Positions 1 to 9,493 are shown, counted from the stretch's first letter. The stretch: 64,000 bases of DNA from Hyphomicrobiales bacterium (GCA_900471605.1 UCEY01000025.1:303251-367250); one strand, 5' to 3'. Translations and numbers: made by a program. Notes: a model not told the origin generated them from the letters alone.

Positions 1-163
1 GCTGCAGTTGCGGCCAGGCCACCTGGCCGGTTCCATAAAGCTGGGAATTGACGTTGAGCGCGGTTGCCGCCATCCAGTAGACCGGAAAGCCGGCGAGCAC
101 GACCAGAATTCCGATCAGCGTATATCGCAGCGCCTTCACGGCGAGTTTTCGGGGTGTCATCAT
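1..163 (-). CDS. Sugar-type ABC transporter permease, MalG-like (partial at left edge)
   Basis: Only the first 54 or so residues are present; the gene runs off the left end. The start codon overlaps the stop of the upstream permease gene as ATGA, with an AGAGGA ribosome site just upstream. The visible part has a short basic N-terminus and then one hydrophobic segment (LIGILVVLAGFPVYW) followed by a short periplasmic stretch, as in MalG-type inner-membrane permeases. It is the last visible gene of the operon M24 protein, binding protein, permease 1, permease 2. The partner ATPase is not in the visible part of the operon. The family call rests on position and this one segment. Confidence 0.8.
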   Translation of the reverse strand, partial: MMTPRKLAVKALRYTLIGILVVLAGFPVYWMAATALNVNSQLYGTGQVAWPQLQ

Positions 164-1065
164 CGAGACATCCTCTTCATGCGGCGTTGTTCGGCGGTGT
201 AGTGGATGGCAGCCACCATCAGCGCCAGCGCGAGACCGACCGCGCCGTAAGCGCTCGCCATTCCCAGCTCATGACCCTCGAACGCAGTCTGGCGGAGCTT
301 GACGACGAGGGTGCTGGTCGAGCCCAGCGGACCACCGCCGGTCAGCAGGTAGATGATGTCGAAGCGGCGGATGGACCAGACGGCGACCAGAAGGGCCGCG
401 AGCTGGATCGATGGACGGATATGCGGCAGGGTGACGGCACGGAAGGTGCTGATCCCATCGGCACCATCGATCCTCGCGGCCTCGCGCACCTCCTGCGGCA
501 CCGATTGAAGAGCCGCCAGCACGACCAGCATCACGAACGGCGCGACCTGCCAGACGGTAACCGCGAGGACCGAACCGAGCGCGTAGTCGGTGCTGGTCAG
601 CCACGAGAAGCGGCCGAGGCCGAGCAGTTCGGTGATGCGATTGAACACGCCCGATCGTTCATTATACATCCAAAGCCAGATCAGCGAGGCCGCAACGCCC
701 GGCACGGCCCAGCCGAACAGCAGGATGGCCCGCGCGACCGCCCGTCCCTTGAAGGGACGATCGATGGCAAGTGCTGCGACGACGCCGAGCGCTACCCCGA
801 TGATGACCGTCAGAACCGTGTAGACCAGGGTCGCCTTGAGGGAGACGTAGAAGGCCGGATCCTCGATCAGCCGCTCGTAGTTGCCGAGGCCGATGAATCG
901 GCCCCGGTTGGGATTGACGATCCGGGTGTTGGTCAGGCTCATGTACATCTGCCGCGACAGCGGCCAGAACATGAAGACCATCAGGTAGATCATGGGCGGA
1001 AGAATGAAGGCATAGGGCAACAGCTTGACCAGGCCGCTCCTGCTTCTCAGGCCACTCGCGCTCAC
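160..1065 (-). CDS. Sugar-type ABC transporter permease, MalF/UgpA-like
   Basis: This is a 301-residue inner-membrane permease with about six hydrophobic segments, the first at residues 16-36. The EAA loop that contacts the ATPase is clear near residue 195 (EAARIDGADG) and is followed by F-x-x-V-T-L-P-H-I-R-P. Length and motif fit the MalF/UgpA half of a carbohydrate ABC importer. The gene lies 27 bases downstream of the binding-protein gene and overlaps the next permease by four bases, so the three are cotranscribed. The substrate cannot be read from the sequence. The family also carries glycerol-3-phosphate, polyols and small non-sugar solutes. Confidence 0.9.
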   Translation of the reverse strand: MSASGLRSRSGLVKLLPYAFILPPMIYLMVFMFWPLSRQMYMSLTNTRIVNPNRGRFIGLGNYERLIEDPAFYVSLKATLVYTVLTVIIGVALGVVAALAIDRPFKGRAVARAILLFGWAVPGVAASLIWLWMYNERSGVFNRITELLGLGRFSWLTSTDYALGSVLAVTVWQVAPFVMLVVLAALQSVPQEVREAARIDGADGISTFRAVTLPHIRPSIQLAALLVAVWSIRRFDIIYLLTGGGPLGSTSTLVVKLRQTAFEGHELGMASAYGAVGLALALMVAAIHYTAEQRRMKRMSR

Positions 1066-1092
1066 GTCGGTCTCCCCTTCAATGCGCGTTTC

Positions 1093-2352
1093 TTAGAACT
1101 GCTTGTCGATCGCCGACTGGGCTTCGGCAAGCGCCGTCTTCGGATCGGCATTCGCAAGGATGACCTTTTCGACGGCCTGCATCACGAAACGCATGATCTG
1201 CGCCGTTTCGACCTCATATCCCTTGATCAGCGTGCTGCGGGAGGTTTCGGCGAGCTTGACGAAGGTCGGCGCCCAGGGATTGGCCTTGGAATAGGCTTCA
1301 CTGACCGGGACATCGGTCGCAAGCGCGTCCGGACCCGACGCCTCACGCAGGGCCTGCTGGCCGACGGGGCCGATCAGCCATTTGACGAAGGCGATCGCTT
1401 CCTTCTGATGTTTGCTGTGCGAGCTCACGCCGACGAAGATCTGCTGATGCGCACCGGGGTTCTTGAACGGCATCGGAGCGGCATAAAGATCGCCGGACTG
1501 AAGGGCGCCGCCGGAGGCGATATTGAGCGTGCCGCCGGAATTGTCGATCGAGAAGGCCGCGTGCTTCTCCTTGAAGCGCGTGCGCTGGGTCGGGAAGCTG
1601 TCGCCGACCGGGATGATGCCGGCGTCATACATCTTCTTGAAAGCCGTGATGGCGGCGACGGCTTCCGGCGTGTTGATCGTCAGCTTGCCGTTCGCATCGA
1701 CCCAGTTGACGCCGTAGCCGTAGGCCCAGCTCTGGAAATCCATGAACCAGCCTGAAAAGTCGTTGATCTGGTGACGGGCGGTGAAGCCGATCACGCCCGG
1801 TGTTGCGGCAGATACAGCCTTGGCGGAGGCGATGAGCTCATCCACCGTCGTCGGCACCTTGGCGTTGGCGGCATCGACCAGGGGCTTGTTATAGATCAGG
1901 GCATAAACGGCGCGCTGCCAGGCGACACCGAGGCGCTTGCCGTCGACCACGCCGTTTTCATTGCTCTTGTTCAGCTTGGCGCCGTCGGCTGCAGCCGAGA
2001 GGTCGACGAGGAAGCCTGCATCCGCGATGGCGTAGAACAGGCCCTCCTGCATCATCGCCACATCCGGTCCCTGGCCCGCACCCATTTCGGTCGTCAGCTT
2101 GTCGGCGAATTCCGCAGACGGAATGGCTTCCTGTTCGAGCGTGACATTCGGATTGGCTTCCTGGTACTTGCTGACGGCCGCCCAGAGGTTCTTGCCGCGC
2201 AAGGCATCGAGCCATTGGGAATTGGCGAGTTTCAGCGTGACCTTCTCGCTCGATTGCGCACGCGTTTCGCCCGCGCCGAGCCCAACGGTCCATGCAAGCG
2301 CCGCAACGGCTGCCGTAGCCAACAATTTTCGGCGGCGAATCTTGTCAAACAT
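1093..2352 (-). CDS. Extracellular solute-binding protein, family 1 (UgpB/MalE-like)
   Basis: A 419-residue periplasmic binding protein for the adjacent permeases. I placed the start at 2352 rather than the longer frame at 2403, because GGAGAA lies 8 bases before this ATG and the protein then begins with a normal signal peptide: basic MFDKIRRRK, a hydrophobic core, and a cut after ETRAQ. The mature part (VTLKLANSQW..., then PDVAMMQEGLFYAIADAG and later AFSIDNSGG) has the usual two-lobe family 1 pattern. It sits 80 bases after the M24 gene on the same strand. The ligand is unknown; the M24 neighbour hints at an amide or amidine compound, which is inference only. Confidence 0.88.
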   Translation of the reverse strand: MFDKIRRRKLLATAAVAALAWTVGLGAGETRAQSSEKVTLKLANSQWLDALRGKNLWAAVSKYQEANPNVTLEQEAIPSAEFADKLTTEMGAGQGPDVAMMQEGLFYAIADAGFLVDLSAAADGAKLNKSNENGVVDGKRLGVAWQRAVYALIYNKPLVDAANAKVPTTVDELIASAKAVSAATPGVIGFTARHQINDFSGWFMDFQSWAYGYGVNWVDANGKLTINTPEAVAAITAFKKMYDAGIIPVGDSFPTQRTRFKEKHAAFSIDNSGGTLNIASGGALQSGDLYAAPMPFKNPGAHQQIFVGVSSHSKHQKEAIAFVKWLIGPVGQQALREASGPDALATDVPVSEAYSKANPWAPTFVKLAETSRSTLIKGYEVETAQIMRFVMQAVEKVILANADPKTALAEAQSAIDKQF

Positions 2353-2432
2353 ATCTGTTCTCCATCTGGGTTTTTTATTTGGCGGTTTCTTATTGGCATT
2401 CACGGATCAGGCAGTGCGTCAGGCGGTAGACA

Positions 2433-3866
2433 TCAGACGCCTTTCACTCGATGCACTGCAAGCGGAGTATGGTGGCTGAGATTTTCGGCCCCGGTATCGG
2501 TAACGAGATAGCAGTCGCCGACATTGCAGCCCGCAACCTCGGGCTCGAGCCATTGCGAGTGCAGGACGAAGGTCATGCCTTCCTCGAGCTTGTCGTGGTT
2601 GTTCGACTGGATGTTGTAGTTGGTGAATTTCACCATCGAGACGGAATGTCCGACATTCGGATTGTGAGGACCGAGCGTCGCCGGATAGACATGCATCAGC
2701 TTGCGGCCCTGGCGTTCCCAATCTTCGTCGACGACATGCTTTCGCGGGATCAGGCGCGGTTTGCCGTCGTCTTCGGACACCCAGTTGTAAGGCATCGTCC
2801 GGCTGTCATGCGACGAAAGGTAACCGCGGGCGATATAGGGTTCGAAGGAGGCGTTCGCGAGATCGGAGATGATCGCGCCGGGCCTGATCAGCGCCGCCGC
2901 TTTCTGGACACCCTCCGTGCACATCTGCAGCACGTCTTCTTGTCTGTCGGTAATGTCGCCGACCGCGATCATGCGGGCAATCTGGGCCGTGTAACCCTGA
3001 TAGATCACTGCCGAAATGTAGAGATTGATGATGTCGCCGTTGCGGACCACGTGACCGTAGGGCTTGCCGCAATGGGTGCCGTATTGGTTGATGCCGATCT
3101 GGTAGCCGTCCCCGCTTTCGCCGCCTCGCGCCATCTGGGCGTAGGTGAAGGCGGCATAGATCTCATAATCGGTCACGCCAGGTTTGATGACGTGATATGC
3201 GGCCTCGATGCCGATACTGGCCAGCTGTGCTGCCGCCCGCACCACCGCCTGTTCGCGCTTGGAACGCACCTTCTGCATGCGGTCGATGATCGCATTTGCC
3301 TGCACGAACGAGCTCTTCGGCAAACGTTTGCCGAGACCGCCCCAGTAGCCGGCGGACGTCGCATCGCCGATCAGGCCGATCTGCGACGACGCAAAACCCT
3401 CGCGCTCCAGGAAGGAACCGACCGCCTCGACGACCTTGTCGACCGTCTTGCCGGGACGATTGTAGGTCTCGCGGCCCCAGGTACCGACCTGCCAGATGTC
3501 CTCGACCAGCACCGCCTCGCCAGCCGGCGGCAGCAAGACGGAGCTGCTGAAGATGGAAAACAGCGTCAGCGGCTTGTCTTCGTCGGTCGGAACCACCAGC
3601 ACGCCTTCGCGCGCCCAGTCGCAGATATAGCGAAGGTACGAATTGGAAACGCGGTAGGAACCGATGGAATCCGCATGGACCAGCATGACGTCATGCCCTG
3701 CGACCGTTGCCTCGCGCCGGATGCGACGCAGCCTGTCGACGAATTCGCTTTCCGGAAGCGGACCGACCGGCTCGAACTCGAAACTCGGGCGGAAACCGTC
3801 CAGCAGACGCTCGAAGCGCACGTCACCGTGCTGAATGGGGTGGCTTGGACGAGCTTGGGCGGTCAT
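2433..3866 (-). CDS. M24 (pita-bread) hydrolase, creatinase-like, without metal ligands
   Basis: A 477-residue protein of the Xaa-Pro peptidase/creatinase fold. ATG 3866 has GAGAA upstream; ATG 3878 has no ribosome site, so the shorter form is preferred. The C-terminal catalytic domain follows the family layout (RMQKVRSKRE, then NGDIINLYISAVIYQGYTAQ, then GHSVSM), but four of the five metal ligands of metallopeptidases are replaced: no Asp at the two Asp sites, and His/Asp where the two Glu should be. Creatinase, a metal-free hydrolase of this fold, also lacks them. A His about 12 residues before NGD matches the creatinase catalytic His region. The gene heads the sugar-type ABC operon, so it probably processes the imported solute. 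The exact substrate is unknown. Confidence 0.75.
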   Translation of the reverse strand: MTAQARPSHPIQHGDVRFERLLDGFRPSFEFEPVGPLPESEFVDRLRRIRREATVAGHDVMLVHADSIGSYRVSNSYLRYICDWAREGVLVVPTDEDKPLTLFSIFSSSVLLPPAGEAVLVEDIWQVGTWGRETYNRPGKTVDKVVEAVGSFLEREGFASSQIGLIGDATSAGYWGGLGKRLPKSSFVQANAIIDRMQKVRSKREQAVVRAAAQLASIGIEAAYHVIKPGVTDYEIYAAFTYAQMARGGESGDGYQIGINQYGTHCGKPYGHVVRNGDIINLYISAVIYQGYTAQIARMIAVGDITDRQEDVLQMCTEGVQKAAALIRPGAIISDLANASFEPYIARGYLSSHDSRTMPYNWVSEDDGKPRLIPRKHVVDEDWERQGRKLMHVYPATLGPHNPNVGHSVSMVKFTNYNIQSNNHDKLEEGMTFVLHSQWLEPEVAGCNVGDCYLVTDTGAENLSHHTPLAVHRVKGV

Positions 3867-4473
3867 TGGGCTTCTCATTTAGCAGATACCGATAGACCTA
3901 GATTATCTCTGAAAATTAATTTGCATAGTCCATCGGACGATCATTTGACGACCGAATTGCCACTAAAACGGGCATTTGAAAAAATGGGGCAGATTTACGC
4001 TCGAAAGGAATCAAGCATGTACAGCGGGTGCAGATCGTTTCCCTTAGTCGATCAATGAGATCCCGGGCTTTCCAGCCTGGGGCAAAGGCAAAAAAAGCAT
4101 CTTCGCCTGTGAAAAATCGGCACCGGCGGATGACGCGGGCGCCCATCGTTTAGTCACCGCGAATGCTCGCCGCGACGATATGACGATCCCGGCGCATGAA
4201 AAAAACTTTCCATATGCTTGCGTGATCGGCGTGACTGGAGGGACTTGGGCCGAACGGCGGTTTGCCGATCCGCGCCAAGGCGTCAGTCATGCTCGGTGAC
4301 GCCGGACGGCCTGGGCAGGCCTATTGATGACGTTGACGATCTTTTCAGCCACGGATCAGGGGCACCACGCCAATGTGCCTGGCCGTGTGCAGCGTTGCCG
4401 GAATTGGACCGCGCAGGTGCAAAATGCGCTGCGGTATGACCTCAAGGCCAATTTGGTGTTTGTGACCAACCTC
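3867..4473. other. Intergenic region between the M24 operon and a tetR gene
   Basis: About 600 bases with no convincing gene. The AT-rich part at 3880-3950 is a reasonable place for the promoter of the M24-ABC operon transcribed to the left. Short open frames here have no ribosome sites and no recognisable protein pattern. I saw no strong hairpin with a T-run after the tetR stop at 4474. Confidence 0.5.
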
Positions 4474-5139
4474 TCAACCGGGGCGTCGGGCGAGAGCGCT
4501 TTTCGCCTTTGGCGGCTTTCCGAAAGTCTGGACGATGAAGCTGATCTGCGTTTGGAGATCCGCTTCGATATCCTGCTCGTCGGCCATTCGTTGTTCGACC
4601 AGGACCGGATGCACGAATGAAATCATGCAGGCAAGAACGGCGCGTGCCGCCTGGGAGGGATCGCCGATCTGCAGTTCAGCCGTTGCCTGCACATCCCGGA
4701 TGACCGTCTCGAGTATCGAGGTCAATTCATCGGAAAACTGGCTCACGACCGGCCAGTTCTCCATTGCGGCCGCCGCGAACAGCGCGTGTACGTTCCTGTC
4801 GCTGTGTATCCACCGTCGGCACTGCCGATGAGCCGTTTCAAGGATCGATGCAAGCCGACTGTGAGCCGTTGCGTCCTCCTGGGCGATCTCGCGGACAATT
4901 TTGACGGTCTGGGCTGCAAATCGCACATAGAGATGCTGATCAACCGAGGCTCGCGTGGGGAAGAACCGGTAGATATTTGCCCTGCTCATGCCGAGATCGT
5001 CGGCGATGTCCGCCAGCGTCATCTTGCGGTGGCCGATGTGGCGGAGGAGCTTCTCCGCCACATCCAGGATCTTTTCCCGAGCCAGATCGGTTTCGACATC
5101 GTCTATCGCTGGAGACGACGCCTCCGTCATGTTTTTCAT
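4474..5139 (-). CDS. TetR family transcriptional regulator (RND operon, distal)
   Basis: A 221-residue regulator with an N-terminal TetR DNA-binding domain at about residues 20-65 (MTLADIADDLGMSRANIYRFF is the helix-turn-helix) and a variable ligand-binding C-terminal half. The ATG at 5139 is chosen over the frame start at 5160 because AAGGG lies 7 bases before it. It follows the RND pump gene by about 40 bases on the same strand, so it is likely the third gene of the efflux operon. A second TetR is encoded divergently at the other end of that operon, so the pair may give dual control. The ligand is unknown. Confidence 0.88.
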   Translation of the reverse strand: MKNMTEASSPAIDDVETDLAREKILDVAEKLLRHIGHRKMTLADIADDLGMSRANIYRFFPTRASVDQHLYVRFAAQTVKIVREIAQEDATAHSRLASILETAHRQCRRWIHSDRNVHALFAAAAMENWPVVSQFSDELTSILETVIRDVQATAELQIGDPSQAARAVLACMISFVHPVLVEQRMADEQDIEADLQTQISFIVQTFGKPPKAKSALARRPG

Positions 5140-5180
5140 CGGGTTACCCTTCAAGTGCACAACAGCATGGCGCTCGAGCC

Positions 5181-8100
5181 TTATTCTGCAGCCAGCCGCA
5201 ATGGCAGTTCCGGTTCCTCCGCGTGATCGCTGGGATGCTCCTTGTCTTCTGTCGGCTTGATCCGGAACCAGGCCGCATAAAGTGCGGGGAGGAACAACAG
5301 GATCATCAGGGTGCCGACGGCGGTGCCGCCGATCAGCGTGTAGGCCATCGAACCCCAGAAGACCGAGTGTGTCAGCGGAATGAAGGCGAGAACAGCTGCC
5401 AGCGCCGTCAGGATAACCGGACGGGTCCGTTGCACGGTCGCTTCGATGACGGCGTGATAGTCGTCCAGACCTGCCGCCTGGTTCTCCTTGATTTGCTCCG
5501 TCAGAATGAGCGTGTTGCGCATCAGGATCCCGGCGAGGCCAATCAGACCGAGAATGGCGTTGAAGCCGAAGGGCTGATGGAAGAGGAGCAGTGCCGGCAC
5601 CACGCCGGCAAGGCCGAGCGGAGCCGTCAACATGACCATGGTCATGGTCGAAAGGCTGCGAACCTGGAGGACGATGACAATCAGCATCGCGGCAATCATC
5701 AAGGGGAAGATCTTGACGAGTGCGACGTTCGCCTTGAGCGACTCCTCGATATTGCCGCCCATTTCGATCCGGTAACCGACAGGCAGCGATGCGATCAAGG
5801 GCTGCAGGGCGTGCATGACCGCCTGGGACACTTCAGGCGGCTGTGTCGCCTCATTGATATCCGACCGGATAGTGATGACCGGGGTGCGGTCGCGGCGCTT
5901 CATGATCGGCTCTTCGAAGCTGACCTCCGAATGACCGATCTGATCGAGCGGAATTGCCCGACCATCGCGGCTGATGAGCGAGAAGTCCGACAACCTCGAA
6001 GGGTCGAGGCGATTTTCGCCGCCGCTGCGCGCCACGACCGGGACATTGCGGATGTTCTCGCGAACCTGCGTGATCGGGACGCCGCTCAGCAGCAGCTGCA
6101 GCTGTTGCCCGGCTTCCGCGGGTGACAGGCCAATGAGGTTCAGCCTCTCCTGATCCGGGATGAAGCGGACGACAGGCGTGCGGTTACCCCAGTCGCGGTT
6201 TGCCTGGCGCACATCCGGTACCGTCTTCATGATCGCAAGGGCTTGTTCCGAGATCTGATAGAGCTTCTCGGGATCAGGCCCCTTGATGCGAAACTCGACG
6301 GGAAACGGTGTGTAGGGCCCGAATACAAGCTGCGTGACCCGGACCGATGCCTCCGGCGCAAGACCGTCGGCAATCGCTGCACGCAGGCGATGCTTCAGCG
6401 CTTCACGGCCCTCGGCATCAGGCGTGAGGGCAACGATCTTGGCGAATGCCGGATCCGGCAGTTCGGGCGCCATCGCAAAGAAGAAGCGCGGCGCGCCCTG
6501 CCCGATATAGCTGGTAACGATCTTCGATTCAGGCTGCTCCTGCAGCCAGCGCTCGACCTTTTCAACCGTAGCGGTGGTGGTCTCGATGCTCGTGCCTTCG
6601 GGCAGGCGCACCTCGACCAGGACTTCGGGACGGTCGGACGTGGGGAAGAACTGCTGCTTCACACCGCCCATGCCCACGACGGAAATGCCCATCACCACCA
6701 CGACGATGGCGCAGGTCATGAACTTGTGCCGGACAGCGAATTTGATCACCGAACGAAGGCGCTGATAGTTCGGCGTCCCGTAGATGGCGCCATGACCGCC
6801 GCTGACAGGCTTGATGTCGGGCAACATCTTGACGCCAAGATAGGGCGTGAACACGACCGCGATGATCCAGGATACAACCAGGGCGAAACCGACGACCCAG
6901 AAGATGTTGCCGGCATACTCACCGGCCGTCGATTTGGCAAAGCCTACCGGCATCAGGCCGATGATGGTGACGAGCGTGCCCGAGAGCATGGGGGCCGCGG
7001 TATGGCTCCACGCATAGGCGGCCGCCTTGATGCGGTCCATGCCCTCTTCCATCTTCACCACCATCACCTCGATGGCAATGATGGCGTCATCGACGAGAAG
7101 GCCGAGCGCCAGGATGAGCGCGCCAAGCGTGATACGGTCGAAGAAGCGGCCGGTTTCGAGCATGATCAGGAAAACGACGGCAAGCGTGAGCGGCACGGCA
7201 AGCGCAACAACGATGCCGACGCGCCAGCCCAGAGCGATCAGGCTGACGAACAGCACGACGCCGAGCGCCATGGCGAACTTCATCATGAATTCGCCGACCG
7301 CTTCCTGGATGTTGACGGCCTGGTCGCTGACCTTTGCCAAGGTTATGCCAAGAGGCAGCGACTGGGCGATCGTTGCCGATCTTTCCTCGAGCGCTTTGCC
7401 CAGTTCGAGACCGTTCCAACCCGACTGCATCACGGCAGCGAGCATGATGGCAGGCTCGCCCTCATGACGGATGACATAGGTCGCGGGATCCTGGTAGCCC
7501 CGACGAATATCGGCAAAATCGGAGAGTTTCAGCGTTCGCCCGCCGGCGACGATCGGAGTATCGGCGATTGCCTGGATATTATTGTAGGCGCCGTCGAAAC
7601 GGATAAAGACCTGCGGACCACGGGTATCTATGGAGCCGGCAGGTGTAACGGTGTTCTGGTTCTGAAGGGCGGACGCGATATCCTGTGCCGAGACGCCAAG
7701 CGTCGCGAGCTTGGCGAAAGAGAATTCGACGAAGATCTGTTCGGGCTGCTCGCCGAGAATGTTTATCTTCTTGACGCCCGGCACATGCAGAAGATCCTGC
7801 CGGATCGTTTCCGCCTGGCGAACGAGATCGCGCATCGGCATGCCCTTGGCTTTCAGGGCATAGAGGGCGAAGCTGACGTCGGAATATTCGTCATTCACGA
7901 AAGGACCGAAGACACCGCGCGGCAGGTTTCTTGCCTCATCGCCAAGTTTCTTGCGTGCCTGGTAAAACTCTCCCTCGACGGCACTCGCCGGCGTATCGTC
8001 GCGAAGGGTCACGGTCAGAAACGCGTAGCCCGGGCGTGTCGTCGTCTCCACCCTGTCGTACCAGGTGAGTTCCTGAATGCGTTTCTCGAGCGGTTCCGCG

Positions 8101-8297
8101 ACGAGATCCTGCATCTCCCGCGCGGTTGCACCCGGCCAGACGCTCGTGACGGTCATCGTCTTGATGGTGAAAGACGGGTCTTCCGCGCGTCCGAGGCTGA
8201 GGAAGGCATAGACCCCCGCTGCTGCCAGAAGAATGATGAAAAAGAGGGTGACGGCCCGCTCGCGGACGGCGAGCGCGGAAAGATTGAAGCTCATCAC
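5181..8297 (-). CDS. RND family efflux transporter permease
   Basis: A 1038-residue inner-membrane proton-driven pump of the AcrB/MexB superfamily, at the family's usual length. TM1 is at about residues 13-33. The large periplasmic loop follows, and TM4 carries the proton-relay Asp pair D403-D404 (LLVDDAIIAIE). The second half repeats the layout, with a second set of membrane helices near 860-1010. The start codon overlaps the stop of the adaptor gene by four bases (ATGA). It would form a tripartite pump with that adaptor and an outer-membrane factor that is not in the window. Exported substrates cannot be deduced; the TetR neighbours suggest inducible detoxification. Confidence 0.93.
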   Translation of the reverse strand: MMSFNLSALAVRERAVTLFFIILLAAAGVYAFLSLGRAEDPSFTIKTMTVTSVWPGATAREMQDLVAEPLEKRIQELTWYDRVETTTRPGYAFLTVTLRDDTPASAVEGEFYQARKKLGDEARNLPRGVFGPFVNDEYSDVSFALYALKAKGMPMRDLVRQAETIRQDLLHVPGVKKINILGEQPEQIFVEFSFAKLATLGVSAQDIASALQNQNTVTPAGSIDTRGPQVFIRFDGAYNNIQAIADTPIVAGGRTLKLSDFADIRRGYQDPATYVIRHEGEPAIMLAAVMQSGWNGLELGKALEERSATIAQSLPLGITLAKVSDQAVNIQEAVGEFMMKFAMALGVVLFVSLIALGWRVGIVVALAVPLTLAVVFLIMLETGRFFDRITLGALILALGLLVDDAIIAIEVMVVKMEEGMDRIKAAAYAWSHTAAPMLSGTLVTIIGLMPVGFAKSTAGEYAGNIFWVVGFALVVSWIIAVVFTPYLGVKMLPDIKPVSGGHGAIYGTPNYQRLRSVIKFAVRHKFMTCAIVVVVMGISVVGMGGVKQQFFPTSDRPEVLVEVRLPEGTSIETTTATVEKVERWLQEQPESKIVTSYIGQGAPRFFFAMAPELPDPAFAKIVALTPDAEGREALKHRLRAAIADGLAPEASVRVTQLVFGPYTPFPVEFRIKGPDPEKLYQISEQALAIMKTVPDVRQANRDWGNRTPVVRFIPDQERLNLIGLSPAEAGQQLQLLLSGVPITQVRENIRNVPVVARSGGENRLDPSRLSDFSLISRDGRAIPLDQIGHSEVSFEEPIMKRRDRTPVITIRSDINEATQPPEVSQAVMHALQPLIASLPVGYRIEMGGNIEESLKANVALVKIFPLMIAAMLIVIVLQVRSLSTMTMVMLTAPLGLAGVVPALLLFHQPFGFNAILGLIGLAGILMRNTLILTEQIKENQAAGLDDYHAVIEATVQRTRPVILTALAAVLAFIPLTHSVFWGSMAYTLIGGTAVGTLMILLFLPALYAAWFRIKPTEDKEHPSDHAEEPELPLRLAAE

Positions 8298-9397
8298 TTG
8301 GCCGCCTCTGCTTTTTCGACGCTGGTCCGGATCGTCGCGCCATCGGTGAGGAGATGCGCGCCAAGTGCGACGACAGCCTCTCCCGGCTTCAGGCCTGAAA
8401 CGATCGCATCTTCTTCGCCAAGCCGCTCAACCTTGAGCTCCCGGAAGTGAACGGCAGACGACTTCTCGTCTACGACCCAGATGCCGGTACGGATACCGTC
8501 GTCCAGGATGGCACCCACCGGCACCTCGGCATGGGATTGCGCATTCTTGTTGGGGATCTTGATCGTGACCGTCGCGCCGAGCGGCGCTGCGGCGGCACCG
8601 CCTTGGAGGACCCACCGGGCTTCATAGGTGCGGGTGCGCGTGTCTGCGGCGGCCGAGATCTGACGAAGCACCGCGTTGTCTTCGGCATCTCGGCTGTAGA
8701 TGGTGGCCTGGGCGATCGCGCCGATCTCGGGCCTGAGATTTTCCGGCACCCACACCAGCGCTTCTCGCGCTCCTGCCTGGGCCAGCCTGACGACTGTCTG
8801 GCCGGCTGCGATCACCTGTCCCGGTTCGCCCAGTGTTTCGACGACGGTTCCGTCAGCATCTGCCAGCAGGACCGTGTAAGTCGCCTCGTTCTCGGCTACC
8901 TTTTCCTCGGCTTTCGCTGCGGCGAGTTGCGCAGTGGCCGTGTCCAGCGCAGCTTTGGATCTTTCATACTGCTGCGTCGAAGCCGCCAGGGTTTTGACCA
9001 GAGCGGCAAATCGTTTTTCATCAGCCTGTGCCTGAACGAATGCCGCCTGGGCGGCCGCTACGGCATTGCGTTTCGCGGTCAGCGCGAGGCGCAGATCCGT
9101 CTCGTCGATCTTCATCAGAGGCTGCCCGGCCTTCACCTCGTCACCGAGGTTCACCAGCCGTTCGATAATCTTGCCGGGTACCCGAAAGCCGAGGTCGCTC
9201 TGGACGCGCGCCGCAATCGTCCCGGTAAAGCTTCTGGCAACGGTATCGGGTGTCTTTGCCTTTACGACGCTTACAAACGGAACGGCCGTGCGAGGGTCGG
9301 CGGCCGCCGAAACTTTCTCGGTCGGCCAAAAGAAAACTGCTGCCGTGGCGGCGCCGGTAATGAGGACCGCCGAGGAGAGAAGAAACTTCGTTTTCAT
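8294..9397 (-). CDS. RND efflux periplasmic adaptor (HlyD/AcrA family)
   Basis: A 367-residue membrane fusion protein. Residues 5-24 are a hydrophobic N-terminal anchor or signal segment; there is no lipobox cysteine. A biotinyl-lipoyl half-motif follows (VNLGDEVKAGQPLMKID), then an alpha-helical hairpin rich in Ala, Gln and Lys (about residues 100-165), and the second lipoyl half (VVETLGEPGQVIAAGQTV). It bridges the RND pump to an outer-membrane channel. It is the first gene of the leftward operon adaptor-pump-TetR, and its promoter region shares the operator-like palindromes with the divergent tetR at 9494. Confidence 0.92.
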   Translation of the reverse strand: MKTKFLLSSAVLITGAATAAVFFWPTEKVSAAADPRTAVPFVSVVKAKTPDTVARSFTGTIAARVQSDLGFRVPGKIIERLVNLGDEVKAGQPLMKIDETDLRLALTAKRNAVAAAQAAFVQAQADEKRFAALVKTLAASTQQYERSKAALDTATAQLAAAKAEEKVAENEATYTVLLADADGTVVETLGEPGQVIAAGQTVVRLAQAGAREALVWVPENLRPEIGAIAQATIYSRDAEDNAVLRQISAAADTRTRTYEARWVLQGGAAAAPLGATVTIKIPNKNAQSHAEVPVGAILDDGIRTGIWVVDEKSSAVHFRELKVERLGEEDAIVSGLKPGEAVVALGAHLLTDGATIRTSVEKAEAAK

Positions 9398-9431
9398 GTG
9401 ATGACCCTTCTTGACGGTCGATGTGTTCGAA

Positions 9432-9447
9432 TTAGATTGCGATCTAA
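9432..9447. promoter_or_regulatory. Palindromic operator candidate for TetR (site 1)
   Basis: TTAGATTGCGATCTAA is an inverted repeat with six perfect bases in each arm, in the 96-base gap between the divergent adaptor and tetR genes. TetR-family proteins usually bind such sites between their own gene and the controlled operon. Binding by the neighbouring TetR is inferred. Confidence 0.6.
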
Positions 9448-9461
9448 CTCTAAAACGTATA

Positions 9462-9482
9462 TAGATGTCAATCGAAATCTAA
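9462..9482. promoter_or_regulatory. Second operator-like half-conserved copy (site 2)
   Basis: Read on the minus strand, this stretch begins TTAGATTTCGAT and agrees closely with the left part of the palindrome at 9432-9447. Its outer arms TAGAT/ATCTA are 10 bases apart. It lies directly before the AAAGGAG ribosome site of the rightward tetR gene, so occupancy would fit autoregulation. Confidence 0.45.
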
Positions 9483-9493
9483 AGGAGACGCGA

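Noticed and set aside
64..1755. 563-residue plus-strand open frame at the left edge
   Set aside because: Antisense to the well-supported permease and binding-protein genes; composition is that of a shadow frame.
2433..3866. DddP-type DMSP lyase
   Set aside because: DddP is an M24 protein that keeps its metal-binding Asp, His and Glu residues; here four of the five are replaced.
2451..4058. 535-residue plus-strand open frame
   Set aside because: Antisense to the M24 gene with no conserved motif. Similar shadows at 16099-17769, 17754-19004 and 40558-41844 were dropped for the same reason.
3916..4439. Short open frames between the M24 and tetR genes
   Set aside because: No ribosome sites, no recognisable protein text; better explained as intergenic sequence.
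6243..8450. 735-residue plus-strand open frame
   Set aside because: It lies fully antisense to the RND pump and adaptor genes, is rich in Arg, Asp, His and Gly as expected from a GC-rich shadow frame, and has no ribosome site or family motif.
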